A DNA stretch of 64,000 bases from Topomyia yanbarensis (Eukaryota > Arthropoda > Insecta > Diptera > Culicidae), in NCBI RefSeq assembly GCF_030247195.1, contig NC_080672.1, forward strand, positions 4,092,001 to 4,156,000, given 5' to 3'. The stretch's first letter is position 1; every line of letters starts with the position of its first letter. Shown piece by piece: positions 1-12,392 of the stretch. The notes under the pieces were generated by a model. The model was not told where the DNA came from. It was given only the letters and a program-made list of their open reading frames with translations, and did no database searches. The position numbers were made by a program, and so were the translations under genes.

Positions 1-2200
1 AAAGGAGGAAAATTTAAATTGATTCCGCAGTTACCTTATTAACCCTATTTCGTGCAGACGTAATCCCATTACTCTCACTTTCCAATCAACTTAAACTGCG
101 GAGTCGAATGCTGGGCAAGTTCTACGAGGCGCGCTCTCGTTTATAGAGAATCAGATGGGATTGCAAAACGGGGCTAGGGCAAAAAAGCCAGATACCACAT
201 CTGTAGGCAGGCAGATGCAACTGCGGCTGGCGACCAGAGATCGTCGGAACACAGAAAAGAGGAAACAGCGATAGCGCATAAATCCATTCGTTAAATTGGA
301 TTAGCTTTGTCCGACTGAGCCCGACAAAATCAATTAAAGCCGATTTCGTTTGCAATTAAAAATAATTGGCGTAGATTCGTGTCATATTTTCCCTCCCCGT
401 CCTTTTTTTTCGGTTAGTGTAGGTATGCTTTCCGGGGAAGAGCTGCTTGTTTGGTGACTAGGACGTACGGTACCAGCTCCCGCTGGGTGTGAAATGAGGT
501 CAGCATCTTGTGAATTATCGCTGTTCGTTGTTGACTGTCTTAGTTCCAGGAAAGCAGTAGCCAAACCAAAGACGATCCGTGTAGATCAATCACACGAAAT
601 GCGTCGAGATGTTGATAGTTATGCGTTGCTTTCACAATGCTTGAGAAATACAATTTTTATAGCCCACGCGAAAAAGTTTCATCATATTAGTGTTGTCGTG
701 ACGAAAAATACAAAACTTGCAACATATTTCAATCCGTTTCGGAACTTGAACTTCTGTTTCGTCAGACTTCACAGCTGACAGGATAATTGCAGGACAAGTG
801 GTACAATTCTACTGGTCCCTGAGAATCCTTCTTGGCTGGGGCATTACCCGCGAACCGCCAAACCAGGGCACTTTTTATATATTAGTATATTTGACACAGA
901 TAATTGCGGTAGCTTGACTAAGCCGTAGGCCTGCTATAATTTTATAAGTTGTACAAAATAATAAATAGAATAACAGTTTTCGATTGCGTTTCAATACGAG
1001 GCCTATTTCAAAATTTTGTGCTGTGGTATTTTCCCAGTTTTAGAATGCGAATAACTTCAATTGTACTGGATGAAATCACTTCATTTTTGCACCATCTAAT
1101 CGGAAATATGTGCATGTATATTGTATTTGATTCCGTATTTGTGAATGTAGTAATTATCTTTGCCATGATTGGTCCGTGCTATTCCACTAGCTTCCGGCAC
1201 ATGTTACAGCGTTGTTAGCCACGCTTCATATTATATCTACTTTCGTTAGCTAAAAAGTAGCATGTTTGCAAATATGTATTTGCAAATTTCCTTCCAATTT
1301 CCAGGAACCAAAATGTGTACTAATTTGTATTCTACAATATTTTATGTTAAACATATTCTAAAATTCGGCTATCAACATAAATCTATATTTGTGGTAACAC
1401 AGTTCCCGCCAATATGCCCGTCAAAGTTAGTAGTAGGTAAAAGAGACAATGAAACCACGTTGAACGAAAAAAGGTTAGCATTTCATTGTATTGTAGCCGA
1501 GAATAAAAGCTTCAGTGCTCGTTTTTAGCCTACATTGACGAACAAGTAACTATAAACTACTAGTGTCAACCGGCCGCGCGTTGCTGCGACTATCAACGAA
1601 ATAGGAGAAAAACACAATTTGTTCCGAAGCGCCATCTGGCGGGCAGATAATCCTCAACCAATAGCACACAATCACGCTCCTTAACTAATGCGTACTATGT
1701 AGAAATTTCGACGGCAATCGAAAAAAGACGGGTAGGTAATAGCACAGACATAACCAAAGTGAAGTAGAATACATTTTTGGCTGATAATCTGAATGCTGCA
1801 ATTTGTACAATGTTCTGAAAGGTTTTATTAAAACCAGATATATCGGGATTTCTAGTGGAAATACCGAAACAACGGTACTTCTCGAGCGAGGGCCATAGAC
1901 AGGTCTCGTGCTCGATTGGAATGACACTGACAGATAAATGGTAATCAAACGATAGCTAATAACTTTTAGTTAATAACAATGTTTCACGAATGTGTTCAGT
2001 AGAAGAATATTTTTACAATTATCATGATTATTTTAAATTTCAATCGATTTTCCATACTAATTTCCATATAAACTTTGAAATTTTTGGAGGGTCCGTAGAC
2101 ACAACCGATCGGTACCAAAATTTGCACAATTACTAAGGACAATAAAAGGAATCAGTAGAGCCTGGCGGAGCTAAAAGTCAAAAATTGAACCAGTCTAGCG
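1..2200. other. No recognised gene; AT-rich flank
   Basis: I see no recognisable gene here. Short open frames (for example minus 382-564, a Ser/Thr/Pro-rich peptide ending in a basic GRGGKI tail) have no clear family. A short motif at about 1629-1643 reads CCGCCAGATGGCGCT on the minus strand and resembles the core bound by the insulator protein CTCF (AGRTGGCGC). That is motif resemblance only. Confidence 0.4.
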
Positions 2201-2214
2201 GTCACACAGCAAAT

Positions 2215-2765
2215 TCCTATATAAACTGTTACAACCATGATGTCCAAATGATGTAAAACATATTAAAATGTGTAGAAAATTACTTTAATTTGCGGGTCAA
2301 TATTACTAATGATCAATCAAAATATCTTTGACCTCATTGGCCTAACCTAATATCATACCTATTCCCCAGCGAATTCTTCACCGATTTTTACAAACTTGCT
2401 TTCAAATGAAAGATACAGTAATCCCATTAACTGCTGATGAATTTCATTCGGTTCTGACGCTTGGTTCCGGAGTTACAGGTTGCTTAGTAAGGTTACACTG
2501 GATTTTCACATATAAAACGTTACAATCGTAATACTCCAGAGGCTGAAAACTATTGAAATGGTCTCCAAATTGCGGATCTAGATCAATGATTGCCAATCAA
2601 ACATTCTTTGAAAATATTGTCCACTGTCGACGATTCCGGAAGTCCTGGATTCCGGACATAGTCCACAATTAAAGTCACATCGATTCTTCGGTGATGATTG
2701 AATCGATTTTCTCAAACCAAGTCTCAAATGAAAGGCAATATATGCAGTTTAGTATTACAGTTCGT
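2215..2765. repeat. Two diverged tandem copies of a ~280-bp repeat
   Basis: The segment 2215-2480 and the segment 2505-2765 share the same order of words: TATATAAACTGTTACAA against CATATAAAACGTTACAA, AACATATTAAAATG against AACTATTGAAATG, TCAATCAAAATATCTTTGA against CCAATCAAACATTCTTTGA, and a shared end near TCAAATGAAAG. They look like an old tandem duplication inside a dispersed repeat, not a gene. The following 2770-3390 is AT-rich. Its minus-strand 128-codon open frame is hydrophobic and low in complexity, so I do not call it a gene. Confidence 0.5.
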
Positions 2766-3605
2766 TGGTAGTTCTATCGAAGATAGAAAAAGCAAGCTGC
2801 ATTAAAAAATATATTGAAAGTTGTCTGAGTTATGGCCCCGAAGCGTGTTTTTGGCAGTGGCTTGCGGTGAACGTTCTCCAAGGCGAACCGCTCAACTGAA
2901 ATCAAGAAAATAATAAAAAATATTGAAGAAAAATGTATTGTGGTGTACTTGAACGGATCGGTTTCCCAATAAATTAGTTTTTCCTGCAAAAAGACCACAA
3001 AATTGTGTTTTGTGGTATTCAAAATTTTATTCAAAAATTTATTTCGAAGAATCAAAAAAAATTGAGTTAAAGGAGCCGTCAAGTACACAAGAATGTAAAT
3101 ACAAACAATTAAAAAAAAGTATGAAAATCGGATGATTAGTTTTTGAGATATCGTGCTCACCGCAACGGTACGTTTAATAAAAATTCATTCCGAGATAATT
3201 TCGTTTAAAGTTTTGTGTTAACTTCATTCGTCGATGAACCAGCGCGTTGCAAACAGCTGTAATTTGAAATCTAGTTCTCCGATCTAGATGAAATTTCGCA
3301 TAGATATTTTCAAAAGTATCCACTTTCAGAATATTAAATTCCAACTTTGTATATAACCCCTTAAACGATTAAATAAAACTAATCTAGCTGTGGGTAAAAA
3401 AAACACATTGTTCACATATTTCTCGGCAAATTTTCAATGTCATTTTCACTGGCATTTTCGGGAAAGTAAGCTGAACAATATAGATTCATGCAAGAAACAA
3501 AAAATAAATTATGTCCGTAAGCAGCAAGTATTTAAGCGGAACTCACCTACAGGGAAGACAGTTCGAGCGGTATTGTTAACGTACAACATATATCAACTTA
3601 AAAAT

Positions 3606-5090
<1,485 letters not shown>

Positions 5091-5150
5091 TAAGGACACT
5101 CTACATTCGCTTCAGTTCGGAAAATTAATACTTGCTTTGATCATACCGAC

Positions 5151-5340
5151 TTGAACCTTCGTTCGAACCGGTCACAAATCTTGGTAGCTCCTGGTTTACC
5201 TAGAGTTTTTCAACAGCAACAGTCTTTCTCAAGGCTACCTCTATTTTCGCTCGATCAGTCTTTTTCAAGACTAAATCATTTTTCAAGAACAATTCAGCCT
5301 AATGAAATATTTAATTCTTCCAACATGCCTGGGTCCTTCC
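5151..5340 (+). pseudogene. Jockey-like LINE ORF1, 5' fragment (split by hAT insertion)
   Basis: This is the N-terminal part of a retrotransposon ORF1 (nucleic-acid-binding Gag-like protein). It starts at the ATG at 5151 and is rich in Ser, Phe, Gln and Asn. The frame is broken at 5340 by the hAT-type element 5341-12384. Skipping that element and one 8-bp duplicate lets the frame run on into the ORF1 sequence after 12392, which is strong evidence that the two pieces were once one gene. The protein would coat LINE RNA in the cytoplasm. Function is inferred from the downstream zinc knuckles. Confidence 0.65.
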
Positions 5341-5404
5341 CAGGCACGTAGCCAGAGGGGGGGCTAGGGGGCTAAAGCCCCTCCCGAAATTTTTCAAAAA
5401 TAAA

Positions 5405-6848
5405 TTAAAAAAACCGGCGACTTTTAACAAAATTTGTTACTCAATTGGTTTGAACAAATTATTGAGAAAAAGTTGAAGAAGGTATTTCTAACCACCAAAG
5501 GCAATGAACACGAAATTCAATAAAAGAAACTGTTACTATAATTGTTGCTGTAGTAATCTGTCGAGATCAGTGAGTAGCAGAAGCAAAAAGTGGTGCTCCA
5601 GCCAAATACGGTGACTAAAAAATTATTGATGATTCGCATAGGACCGAGCATTCATAATATGGAACATTTCCTGAAGGTGTAAATGGAGGTTAGACTTTCG
5701 GAAGCCGCCTTTATCGAGTTCTACCATGTCAGGCTTTACGCGCTCAACAAATTAGCCCAGACGAAACCCATTTATTTCGAACAACTTAAAACACATGGTT
5801 GTGTGTGACAATGCTATAATTAAGATACTTTTATATATGGACGATGAGAAAATCAACCCCCCCCCCCAAGACACAGTTGGCGAGGAAAAAAATGTTTCCT
5901 CGACTCGTAAACAGGTTTTCACGTGCAATGACTAAACGCTTGCGCGAGATCTGCTAGACAACCATTTAAACTCATTATAATATTTTTATTGTTTGCAGAA
6001 GGAAATATAAAAAAGACCCACGGTCCTGTTTGTTATTTTTAAATGATAAGTTTTTGAATTGCACACAAATTTGAATTTCTGTATTAGGTCAGTGCACACT
6101 GTGCACTCTGTACTCTGTACTGTGCTACACAAAAAGTATTTCAATTTGTCTGAGAACAATTCAGCCGAGAACAGTTTTTGTTTTGCATCATTTTAACGAA
6201 ATACCATTTTTATTGACGTTTCCTTTTATTTTTACGAGGAATTCGTTCCGTACAAATCACACTGTTAATCCGTAAATCCGTGATATCAGCAACAAACGTG
6301 TTAAATTTTTTTTTTAAAGTGGACGGATCAAAAAGTGGCAAAACAATAGGCAATCACGAAGAGCGACTAAAATGTTGGGACTGATTGAATCTATAAGCCA
6401 ATAAGTTGGGATAAGTGTTTTGATTTCATGTCTTCAGTATGTGACAGTCTTTCGTTCTGTTTTTGCTCGTCATGGAATAAAATGAGAGAGATAATCTTTA
6501 TAGAAGATAGAAAAGAGAGAAAAAAATTAAAGGGTTGTGTACAGGACACGACCACGGCGACATTAAAAATGTAGCTTTTTTCAAGAGCGTGCAAATGAAT
6601 TTTATCTATCACACATATCGACTCACGTTCTTGCTCACTCTCCTGTTTTCATATGTTACAATTTGCTATACACCCTCCCCATTAAAACATAATTTATTGA
6701 AGGTCATTTAACGGTAATCTATTATGACAATTAATCAAGTATCTCACTAGCTGATTGGCATTATTTTGCTGATCCATCTAGTAAAAATAGGCTGGAAATT
6801 AGAAAACAAAAAGTTCTCCTGGGAATGTGATTGTTTCCGATGCAATTA
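5405..6848. other. Interior of first hAT-type element; no gene seen
   Basis: AT-rich interior of the hAT-type element. It has a short poly-C run near 5857-5868 and a degenerate repeat of CTGTACTC/GTGCAC words near 6095-6130. No coding region is recognised. Confidence 0.5.
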
Positions 6849-6959
6849 CACTCAAGTTTTTTTTACGCAGGGAATACAGGCCGCGTAAATGAAAACCGCG
6901 TAAATTTCAAAATCCGCGTAAAAAATACCGCGCAAAAAAACGCGTAAAAAACCTGAGTG
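6849..6959. mobile_element. Small MITE-like element with GCGTAAA repeats
   Basis: A ~111-bp unit with imperfect inverted ends: CACTCAAGTTTTTTTTACGC at left and the complement of CACTCAGGTTTTTTACGC at right. The middle carries several GCGTAAA words. No target duplication is clear. The compact inverted structure suggests a miniature non-autonomous DNA element nested in the hAT-type element. Confidence 0.55.
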
Positions 6960-7253
6960 CACTCTTCTACATAAAATATTACGCTGCTGAACAGTGCATT
7001 AACTACGGAAGCACGTTGTCAGATGCCTTACTGATAAAAAACATATAACCGAAATATGAAACATATGAAAACCAATAGGCTCTTTACCCTACGCAGCTAC
7101 AAAGCGCCGTAAACATGGATTAACAAGTTACAACGCACACGCATGCATAACAAATAAATATATTTTTTTCAAACGCAACACTCTTAAGCAGCACACACCG
7201 TATTGAATTAAATCCAAACCACCCCGTCCACCCACTTTGCAAATCATTCTGTG

Positions 7254-7575
7254 ACACCGTGCTGGTACCCGAAAAATCCGCACACGGCCACCGCTGCCGA
7301 AAATGCATAGCGTCTACCGCATATTGTAGTGCCATGATCTTACCCGTTCGACATAAGAAAAAAACTGATTCAAACGTGTACGCGTCACCTCTATTTATAA
7401 ACTAACCGTATATGGTTTAGTCACTTAGGTGCGAGTGTGTGCAAATGCCAACGTTGCCGAAAATCGATAGCGCTTATTGCATCGCCCGGAGACGATGTTG
7501 CTCGCATGGGATAAGAGCAACAACTGATTTAAACGGACATGCGTCGCTTCTATTTATGACTTTTCGAGTGTGATT
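7254..7575. repeat. Diverged tandem duplication, ~165-bp period
   Basis: The words CGCTGCCGAAAATGCATAGCG near 7290 and CGTTGCCGAAAATCGATAGCG near 7452, then ACTGATTCAAACG near 7365 and ACTGATTTAAACG near 7527, then a shared CTCTATTTATAA/CTTCTATTTATGA end, occur in the same order about 165 bp apart. It is non-coding as far as I can see. Confidence 0.5.
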
Positions 7576-7883
7576 GAGCCAATAAGGTGCCCTCTATGGA
7601 CGGCTGTGTCTGAGAAATCTGCCTCACGAATGGTAATTTTCCCGTTTTCGAGAACTTTTTAATTTTATCAATTTCCAAAAGTCTACTTTTATTGGGGAGA
7701 TATTAAATTATTACCAATATTTAAGTTAGGTGTTTCTGAATCGGTTGGTGTATGAATGATTGAAATCCATCAAGTAATATCGGAGTTATAAGCGTGCAAA
7801 CCTTACATAGTTTCGTTACATGGGAGATAGTTTAGATTTTAGAATGACACCTAGCCCCAGATAGTGGAGTAAGACATTTTTAA

Positions 7884-10410
7884 CCCTTGTGAAGGCAAGC
7901 TAAAATCCTAACGTTAAAGGGCAAGCCGGGCCTCGCAGGCCCGTTTAAACTCAAACTCCTTTTTTCTAACAGTATTGAAAAATAGTAATAGTTTTATTCT
8001 CTTTATTTATAATTACAAATTTTACGAGAAATACATTTATATTTCCACTTGAAGATCTGAAATATTTCTATCATTCGCTATCTGATTCGTTCAACGTTGG
8101 CAACTTTGCGCAGTTTCGACACTTCATTATAGTCACTGAATGTTCGTTGCAAACATTGCAGTGGCAATCCAAACAGGCTTGTTTGACTTTCCGATCTTTT
8201 GATGGCGGACACAACGCACATCGTTTTCGGCTTTTCTGGATCTTTGTTCCAGTTTTGGTGATTTGTAGAGATGACTCTTTACCAAGAACCAAATCAATGT
8301 TCAGCTGATTATGAGAACGAAGGCCAATTTTACTTCTTCTCTTGATTTGATGATACACTAGTTGATCGGTTAAATTCACTAAAAAGCGTTTCCTTGTGGA
8401 ACCGACTGGTTGCTCGGTTCTCCCAGAAACATTACGATGGATTACAAAAGCTGCAACTGCAACTACGTTTATCATATTGAAGAAAATTGCATGAGGCCAC
8501 CGATTTGTTTTACGTTGCACCGTATATGCATGACATAGTTGGTCAAGAGTATCTACGCCTCCTTTTGTAGAATTATAAAAAAGATTAATAATGGATTTCC
8601 CTTTCGCATCAGTTTCGTTGTTGAAATGTAACGTCGACAAAATCAGTACAGCCTTGTTTGGCTTCGGGACGTGCGATAAAAGTGTTCCAAACTGCCGAAA
8701 GCCGAACAAGTTGCTACCTACTGGTCGTTGTCTGTTTGGAAGAAATTCTCTAGGAATAAATGTTTTATTTTTGCGTACTGTGCCCACACACGTCAGTCCA
8801 TTTGATTTAAGATTCAGAGCTAATTCGTGGCTGGTGAAGAAGTTATCCATAGTAATATTTCGACCTGTACGATAGTACGGTTGACACAATTCAGACACGA
8901 CCGTTTGTGCGATGTTTGTTTGTCTAGCGGAACCAGTACGTTCTCTGCCCAAGTACATATTTGCGTTAAGTGGATACGCCGTTTTTGCGTCACAAAGCCA
9001 GAATATTTTCATGCCGTATTTGTCAGGTTTTGATGGAATATACTGCTTGAAAGAACAGCGGCCACGAAATGGAACAAGCTGCTCGTCAACTGTTAAGTTT
9101 TCACTGGGCGAATAATATTTTTTCAAATTGTGCACAATAAGATTGAATACATCCCTTATTGGAGCAAATTTGTCCTGCAAACGTCGTATGCTGCGTGTAT
9201 TTTTATCGTCGAATCTGATGTAACGAAGAATTGAGCCGAAACGTTTTAATGCCATTGTAGCTTTGAATATAGGCAAACCACGCATACGTCCAAAGAACTC
9301 TTGATAGTTTCTTTTGCTTGATCGTTCAACACCTGCAGCTATTAACAGACCGATATATCCTTTCAATTCAACACGATCGATATCTTTCCATTCCTTTTCA
9401 TGTTTTTTTGCTTCGGAATTTGTGTGACACACGATAATATCAATTATTTTATCATCAAAAATCAATTCAAAACAATCTAACACACTTTCCAAATGTTTCC
9501 CCGGTGGCAACAATACTTTGTTAAAGCGATAACGTGAATAGCGTGAAGTATTCAGAGGATCACGTCGACCGTCGATTGGTTCGGAGCTCCATTTCGTTTG
9601 ATCGCGACCAATAAATGTTTCTGGGTTGGTATTAATTTCTTCTGAAGCATAATCGGAGTAGTCAGATCCTTCTTCCCAGTCTGCATCAGATTCATCGTCG
9701 GAAGCAATATCATTTGCATCTTCTTCCTCGCTTTGCAAATCAGCTTCGGCATCGTCTGCTGTTGAATTTGCTCGAATTGCTTGTATTATTTCAGATTCCT
9801 TGAGTCGATTGATAACACGGGCAGATCGTCTTGTAGCCATTTCAATTTTTTACTGCTTCTAGATCCTACAATTTAAATAATTACGACAACTTTGTATAAC
9901 ACCAAAAACACAACAAAATGAGATAACATTAACGAAGTTAGGTTATGTTGGATCCAAATACTTGTCAAGGAGATCACAGTGGGTGAAATGGAGGTATTTA
10001 CTCAAAAAAATATGGCACACGTGATTGCCGTATACTACTTTTTCTAATAAAAAAAGGTAAAAAGATAAAATCAATGAAAACTTGAAAAAATGTCCGCTAA
10101 TATGTAGGAGAACTAATCAAAATGTTTTTTCAGATAAATATTAATGATATGAAACCCGTAGTATTCTTAGTAAATATTGCATGCACACCGGGCCTGCAAG
10201 ACCCGGCTTGCCTTTTTGTGTCTGTAAAAAATTCAAACATTGCTGCGCATCACTCCATAGATAAAAATTTTGCAATTCTTAATTTTTCTTATAGATTTCA
10301 AAGCCACTTTTTAAAATTTCCATGCCCAAACTTATACTGCATACACATTTTTTTGTAACTAAAAATTTGTAACGTGCCGGGCCTCTGAGACCCGGTTGCC
10401 TTTTTGAGGG
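7884..10410 (-). mobile_element. Complete piggyBac-type DNA transposon
   Basis: A 2527-bp element lies between two TTAA duplications (7880-7883 and 10411-10414), the hallmark of piggyBac target choice. The inverted ends read CCCTTGTGAAGGCAA at left and the complement of CCCTCAAAAAGGCAA at right. Inside are three copies of a GC-rich palindromic motif of the form CCGGGCCT-N3-AGRCCCGG followed by GCAA/TTGCC: one near the left end (7921-7943, inverted) and two near the right end (10188-10212 and 10377-10400). One open transposase gene fills 8071-9840 on the minus strand. All parts needed for an autonomous element are visible. Confidence 0.9.
8071..9840 (-). CDS. piggyBac-family transposase (DDE_Tnp_1_7 type), 589 aa
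   Basis: This enzyme would excise and reinsert the surrounding element at TTAA sites in nuclear DNA. The N-terminus (residues 1-80) is acidic and Asp/Glu/Ser-rich. The catalytic core shows the expected three aspartates in family context: D252 in TVDEQLVPFRGR, D332 in TMDNFFTS and D430 in KGGVDTLDQ, with spacing (80 and 98) close to that of classical piggyBac. The C-terminus (541-577) is a Cys-rich zinc-binding domain with CALC, CLDCHCNVC and CRNC. Length matches the family (about 560-610). The start at 9840 is the first ATG, and the stop is at 8071. There are no internal stops or frameshifts. It lies wholly within the TTAA-bounded element on its minus strand. Activity is inferred from integrity. 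Confidence 0.93.
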   Translation of the reverse strand: MATRRSARVINRLKESEIIQAIRANSTADDAEADLQSEEEDANDIASDDESDADWEEGSDYSDYASEEINTNPETFIGRDQTKWSSEPIDGRRDPLNTSRYSRYRFNKVLLPPGKHLESVLDCFELIFDDKIIDIIVCHTNSEAKKHEKEWKDIDRVELKGYIGLLIAAGVERSSKRNYQEFFGRMRGLPIFKATMALKRFGSILRYIRFDDKNTRSIRRLQDKFAPIRDVFNLIVHNLKKYYSPSENLTVDEQLVPFRGRCSFKQYIPSKPDKYGMKIFWLCDAKTAYPLNANMYLGRERTGSARQTNIAQTVVSELCQPYYRTGRNITMDNFFTSHELALNLKSNGLTCVGTVRKNKTFIPREFLPNRQRPVGSNLFGFRQFGTLLSHVPKPNKAVLILSTLHFNNETDAKGKSIINLFYNSTKGGVDTLDQLCHAYTVQRKTNRWPHAIFFNMINVVAVAAFVIHRNVSGRTEQPVGSTRKRFLVNLTDQLVYHQIKRRSKIGLRSHNQLNIDLVLGKESSLQITKTGTKIQKSRKRCALCPPSKDRKVKQACLDCHCNVCNEHSVTIMKCRNCAKLPTLNESDSE

Positions 10411-10414
10411 TTAA

Positions 10415-11797
10415 TGTCAAAAAAACAACCAATCGAAATCGACTCAAGATCACTCTTCTATCTTTTCTATACTCTAAACAGTGCTTTCGGAATTGCGCTC
10501 TGATCTTACATTTCGTCTTTATTATCCGTACAACTTTGATGCGTTAGGTGCAACAAACTTTAATTGAAACTTTTTTACAAATAGTGGTTAAACAAACCTG
10601 TAATCAAACAAACATTACAACATTCTTCAAGAAGTCATATATCTCTTCCAATCTTGATGATGATTGTAAAAAAATCAAGAGCTAAGTATTTTTATTCAAA
10701 AACGAACCAATTACTGAGCAGATTAGCGTCCACATATTTGTTTAACAAATTCACAAAAAGTTTTACAAAAGTTTCACAGGAAACGGACAATTTGCTGTAA
10801 TTTAAAAACAGACAAAGCCTCTTTGGCAAATTAGACGTAAGTGCGATGTGTTCTCTCCCATGTGTCGGAAGCAAGTGATGTTGAAATTATTAAGCTCACC
10901 TATCGTTATAGTTTCTAGTTATTTTGGTGGTGTCATCAATGTTATATTTACCAAATTTTATGTAAATTAGAAGCATTCACTAATCAGTGCTAAGTAGTTT
11001 TCTTTGGATTAGTGAACAAGTTCTTAGCAGTTTCGCTCAGTTGCTTAAATTCTGGGTAGATTCCATTAGTAGATTAAATCATTGAAATATATATTTTACA
11101 TTATCCAAAAACCCATGAATTCCGAAATAAAACCTTCAAATGTTCAATTATAATATTTACTTAATCTAGGTAATCTTCTCAAGTTCCAACGGTTTTGCAA
11201 GATTGCTGAAAGTCAATAGAGCTAAGGTTCTTATTCTTGATTTGTAGTGAAATCAGTAGTTTTTTGCATTCACTTTACATTTTGACTTTTACTATAGTTT
11301 CAGTGATCTAGGAAAATCATTCTACGATATTTTTAATTCGCAAGTCCAATGATATAAAAAGTATCTCAGAAGAATCTACTCAAATAGATAGTTATTCTCA
11401 GTTGCCTGATAATATTGTCGAAGATAGTCTTTAATCCATTCCCCACGAAAGTCAAATGAAAAAACATGTGTTTTTCTCAGGGTTGTTATGATTACGACAT
11501 GATCAGTATCATTTAAATAAAAAAATTCACAAAGTTGAGTTAACGTAAACTTCGGATGAAGTCACATAACTAGTAATAGTAGCAAGACGCCCGATCATGA
11601 AAATAGGAGTTGAACCTATTTTCCGCATCTACAAATCGCCAGCCTTATCAGAAGATTTGAAGCAAATTTAAACTTGGTTTTCACACTGATATATTCCTAT
11701 CCATGGAGACAACCTTGACGTTTGTTTCGTTCTCTTGATTAGCAAATGCGTGTAAAGTTTCGTGAGACGGGTTTTTGGATATTTTTCTACTGATTCC
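10415..11797. other. Interior of first hAT-type element, right side; no gene seen
   Basis: AT-rich sequence between the piggyBac element and a foldback MITE. I see no gene, transposase relic or long repeat. Confidence 0.5.
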
Positions 11798-12040
11798 AAT
11801 TCTCGACAAACATATGATTACGGCCTAAAAGTCAACTGTCAAAATCCACCTTGAATGGAAATTCTGGACAAACCGTTACACGCCAATCACAGATGTGGGT
11901 AGTAAATGAAAGAGAAAAGTTTTCTCTTTCATAAACTGTTGTGAACTGTGTTCGACTAGTAACGGTTTGTCTGGAATTTCCATTCAAAGTGGATTTTGAC
12001 AGTTGGCTTTTAGGCCGTAATCATATGTTTGTCGAGAATT
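11798..12040. mobile_element. Foldback MITE with ~80-bp inverted arms
   Basis: The left arm (11798-11879) begins AATTCTCGACAAACATATGA and is matched by the complement of the right arm (11959-12040) with few differences. The ~80-bp spacer contains a further perfect hairpin, ATGAAAGAGAAAA against its complement, at about 11906-11932. No transposase is present, and the target duplication cannot be fixed because the arm tips are themselves palindromic with the flank. Confidence 0.75.
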
Positions 12041-12392
12041 TTGCTTCTTCTACACCTTGTAAACTAGTCTAGAATGCGTAGTATTTTCAAGCAGCCCTAA
12101 ATACTTTGAACTCTTGAATATTCATTTTTGTAACTAGAGAAATTTCTAACTTGTAAATTAATAATAATCAAATTTAATTAGTCGATAGCCTTTCTTGTAA
12201 CAGACAACATATTTTTAGGGGTTTTTTAGTGTTTATTGTCTTAGTTTTGGAATTGTTTTCACTAATAACTTTTCATAATTACGTTCAGTTTCCGATGACT
12301 ATCTCAAGTCATCAGATAATAATTTACACATTTATTCAATAATTTTCAAGCCCCTCCCGAAGCAAAATCCTGGCTACGGGACTGGTCCTTCC

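Larger units (their letters stand above)
5341..12384. mobile_element. hAT-type DNA transposon, non-autonomous, 8-bp TSD
   Basis: The ends are inverted: CAGGCACGTAGCCAG at 5341 and the complement of CAGTCCCGTAGCCAG ending at 12384. Identical 8-bp target duplications GTCCTTCC lie at 5333-5340 and 12385-12392. An 8-bp duplication and CAG ends are typical of the hAT superfamily. Both subterminal regions are G/C-run rich (GGGGGGGCTAGGGGG, CCCCTCCCG). No hAT transposase is seen inside, so the element would need one supplied in trans. About 2.5 kb of its length is a nested piggyBac element, and it also holds two small MITE-like repeats. Confidence 0.85.

Noticed and set aside
2774..3160. 128-codon hydrophobic open frame on the minus strand
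   Set aside because: AT-rich, low-complexity Phe/Ile/Leu composition within a dispersed repeat. No family, no neighbouring gene signals.
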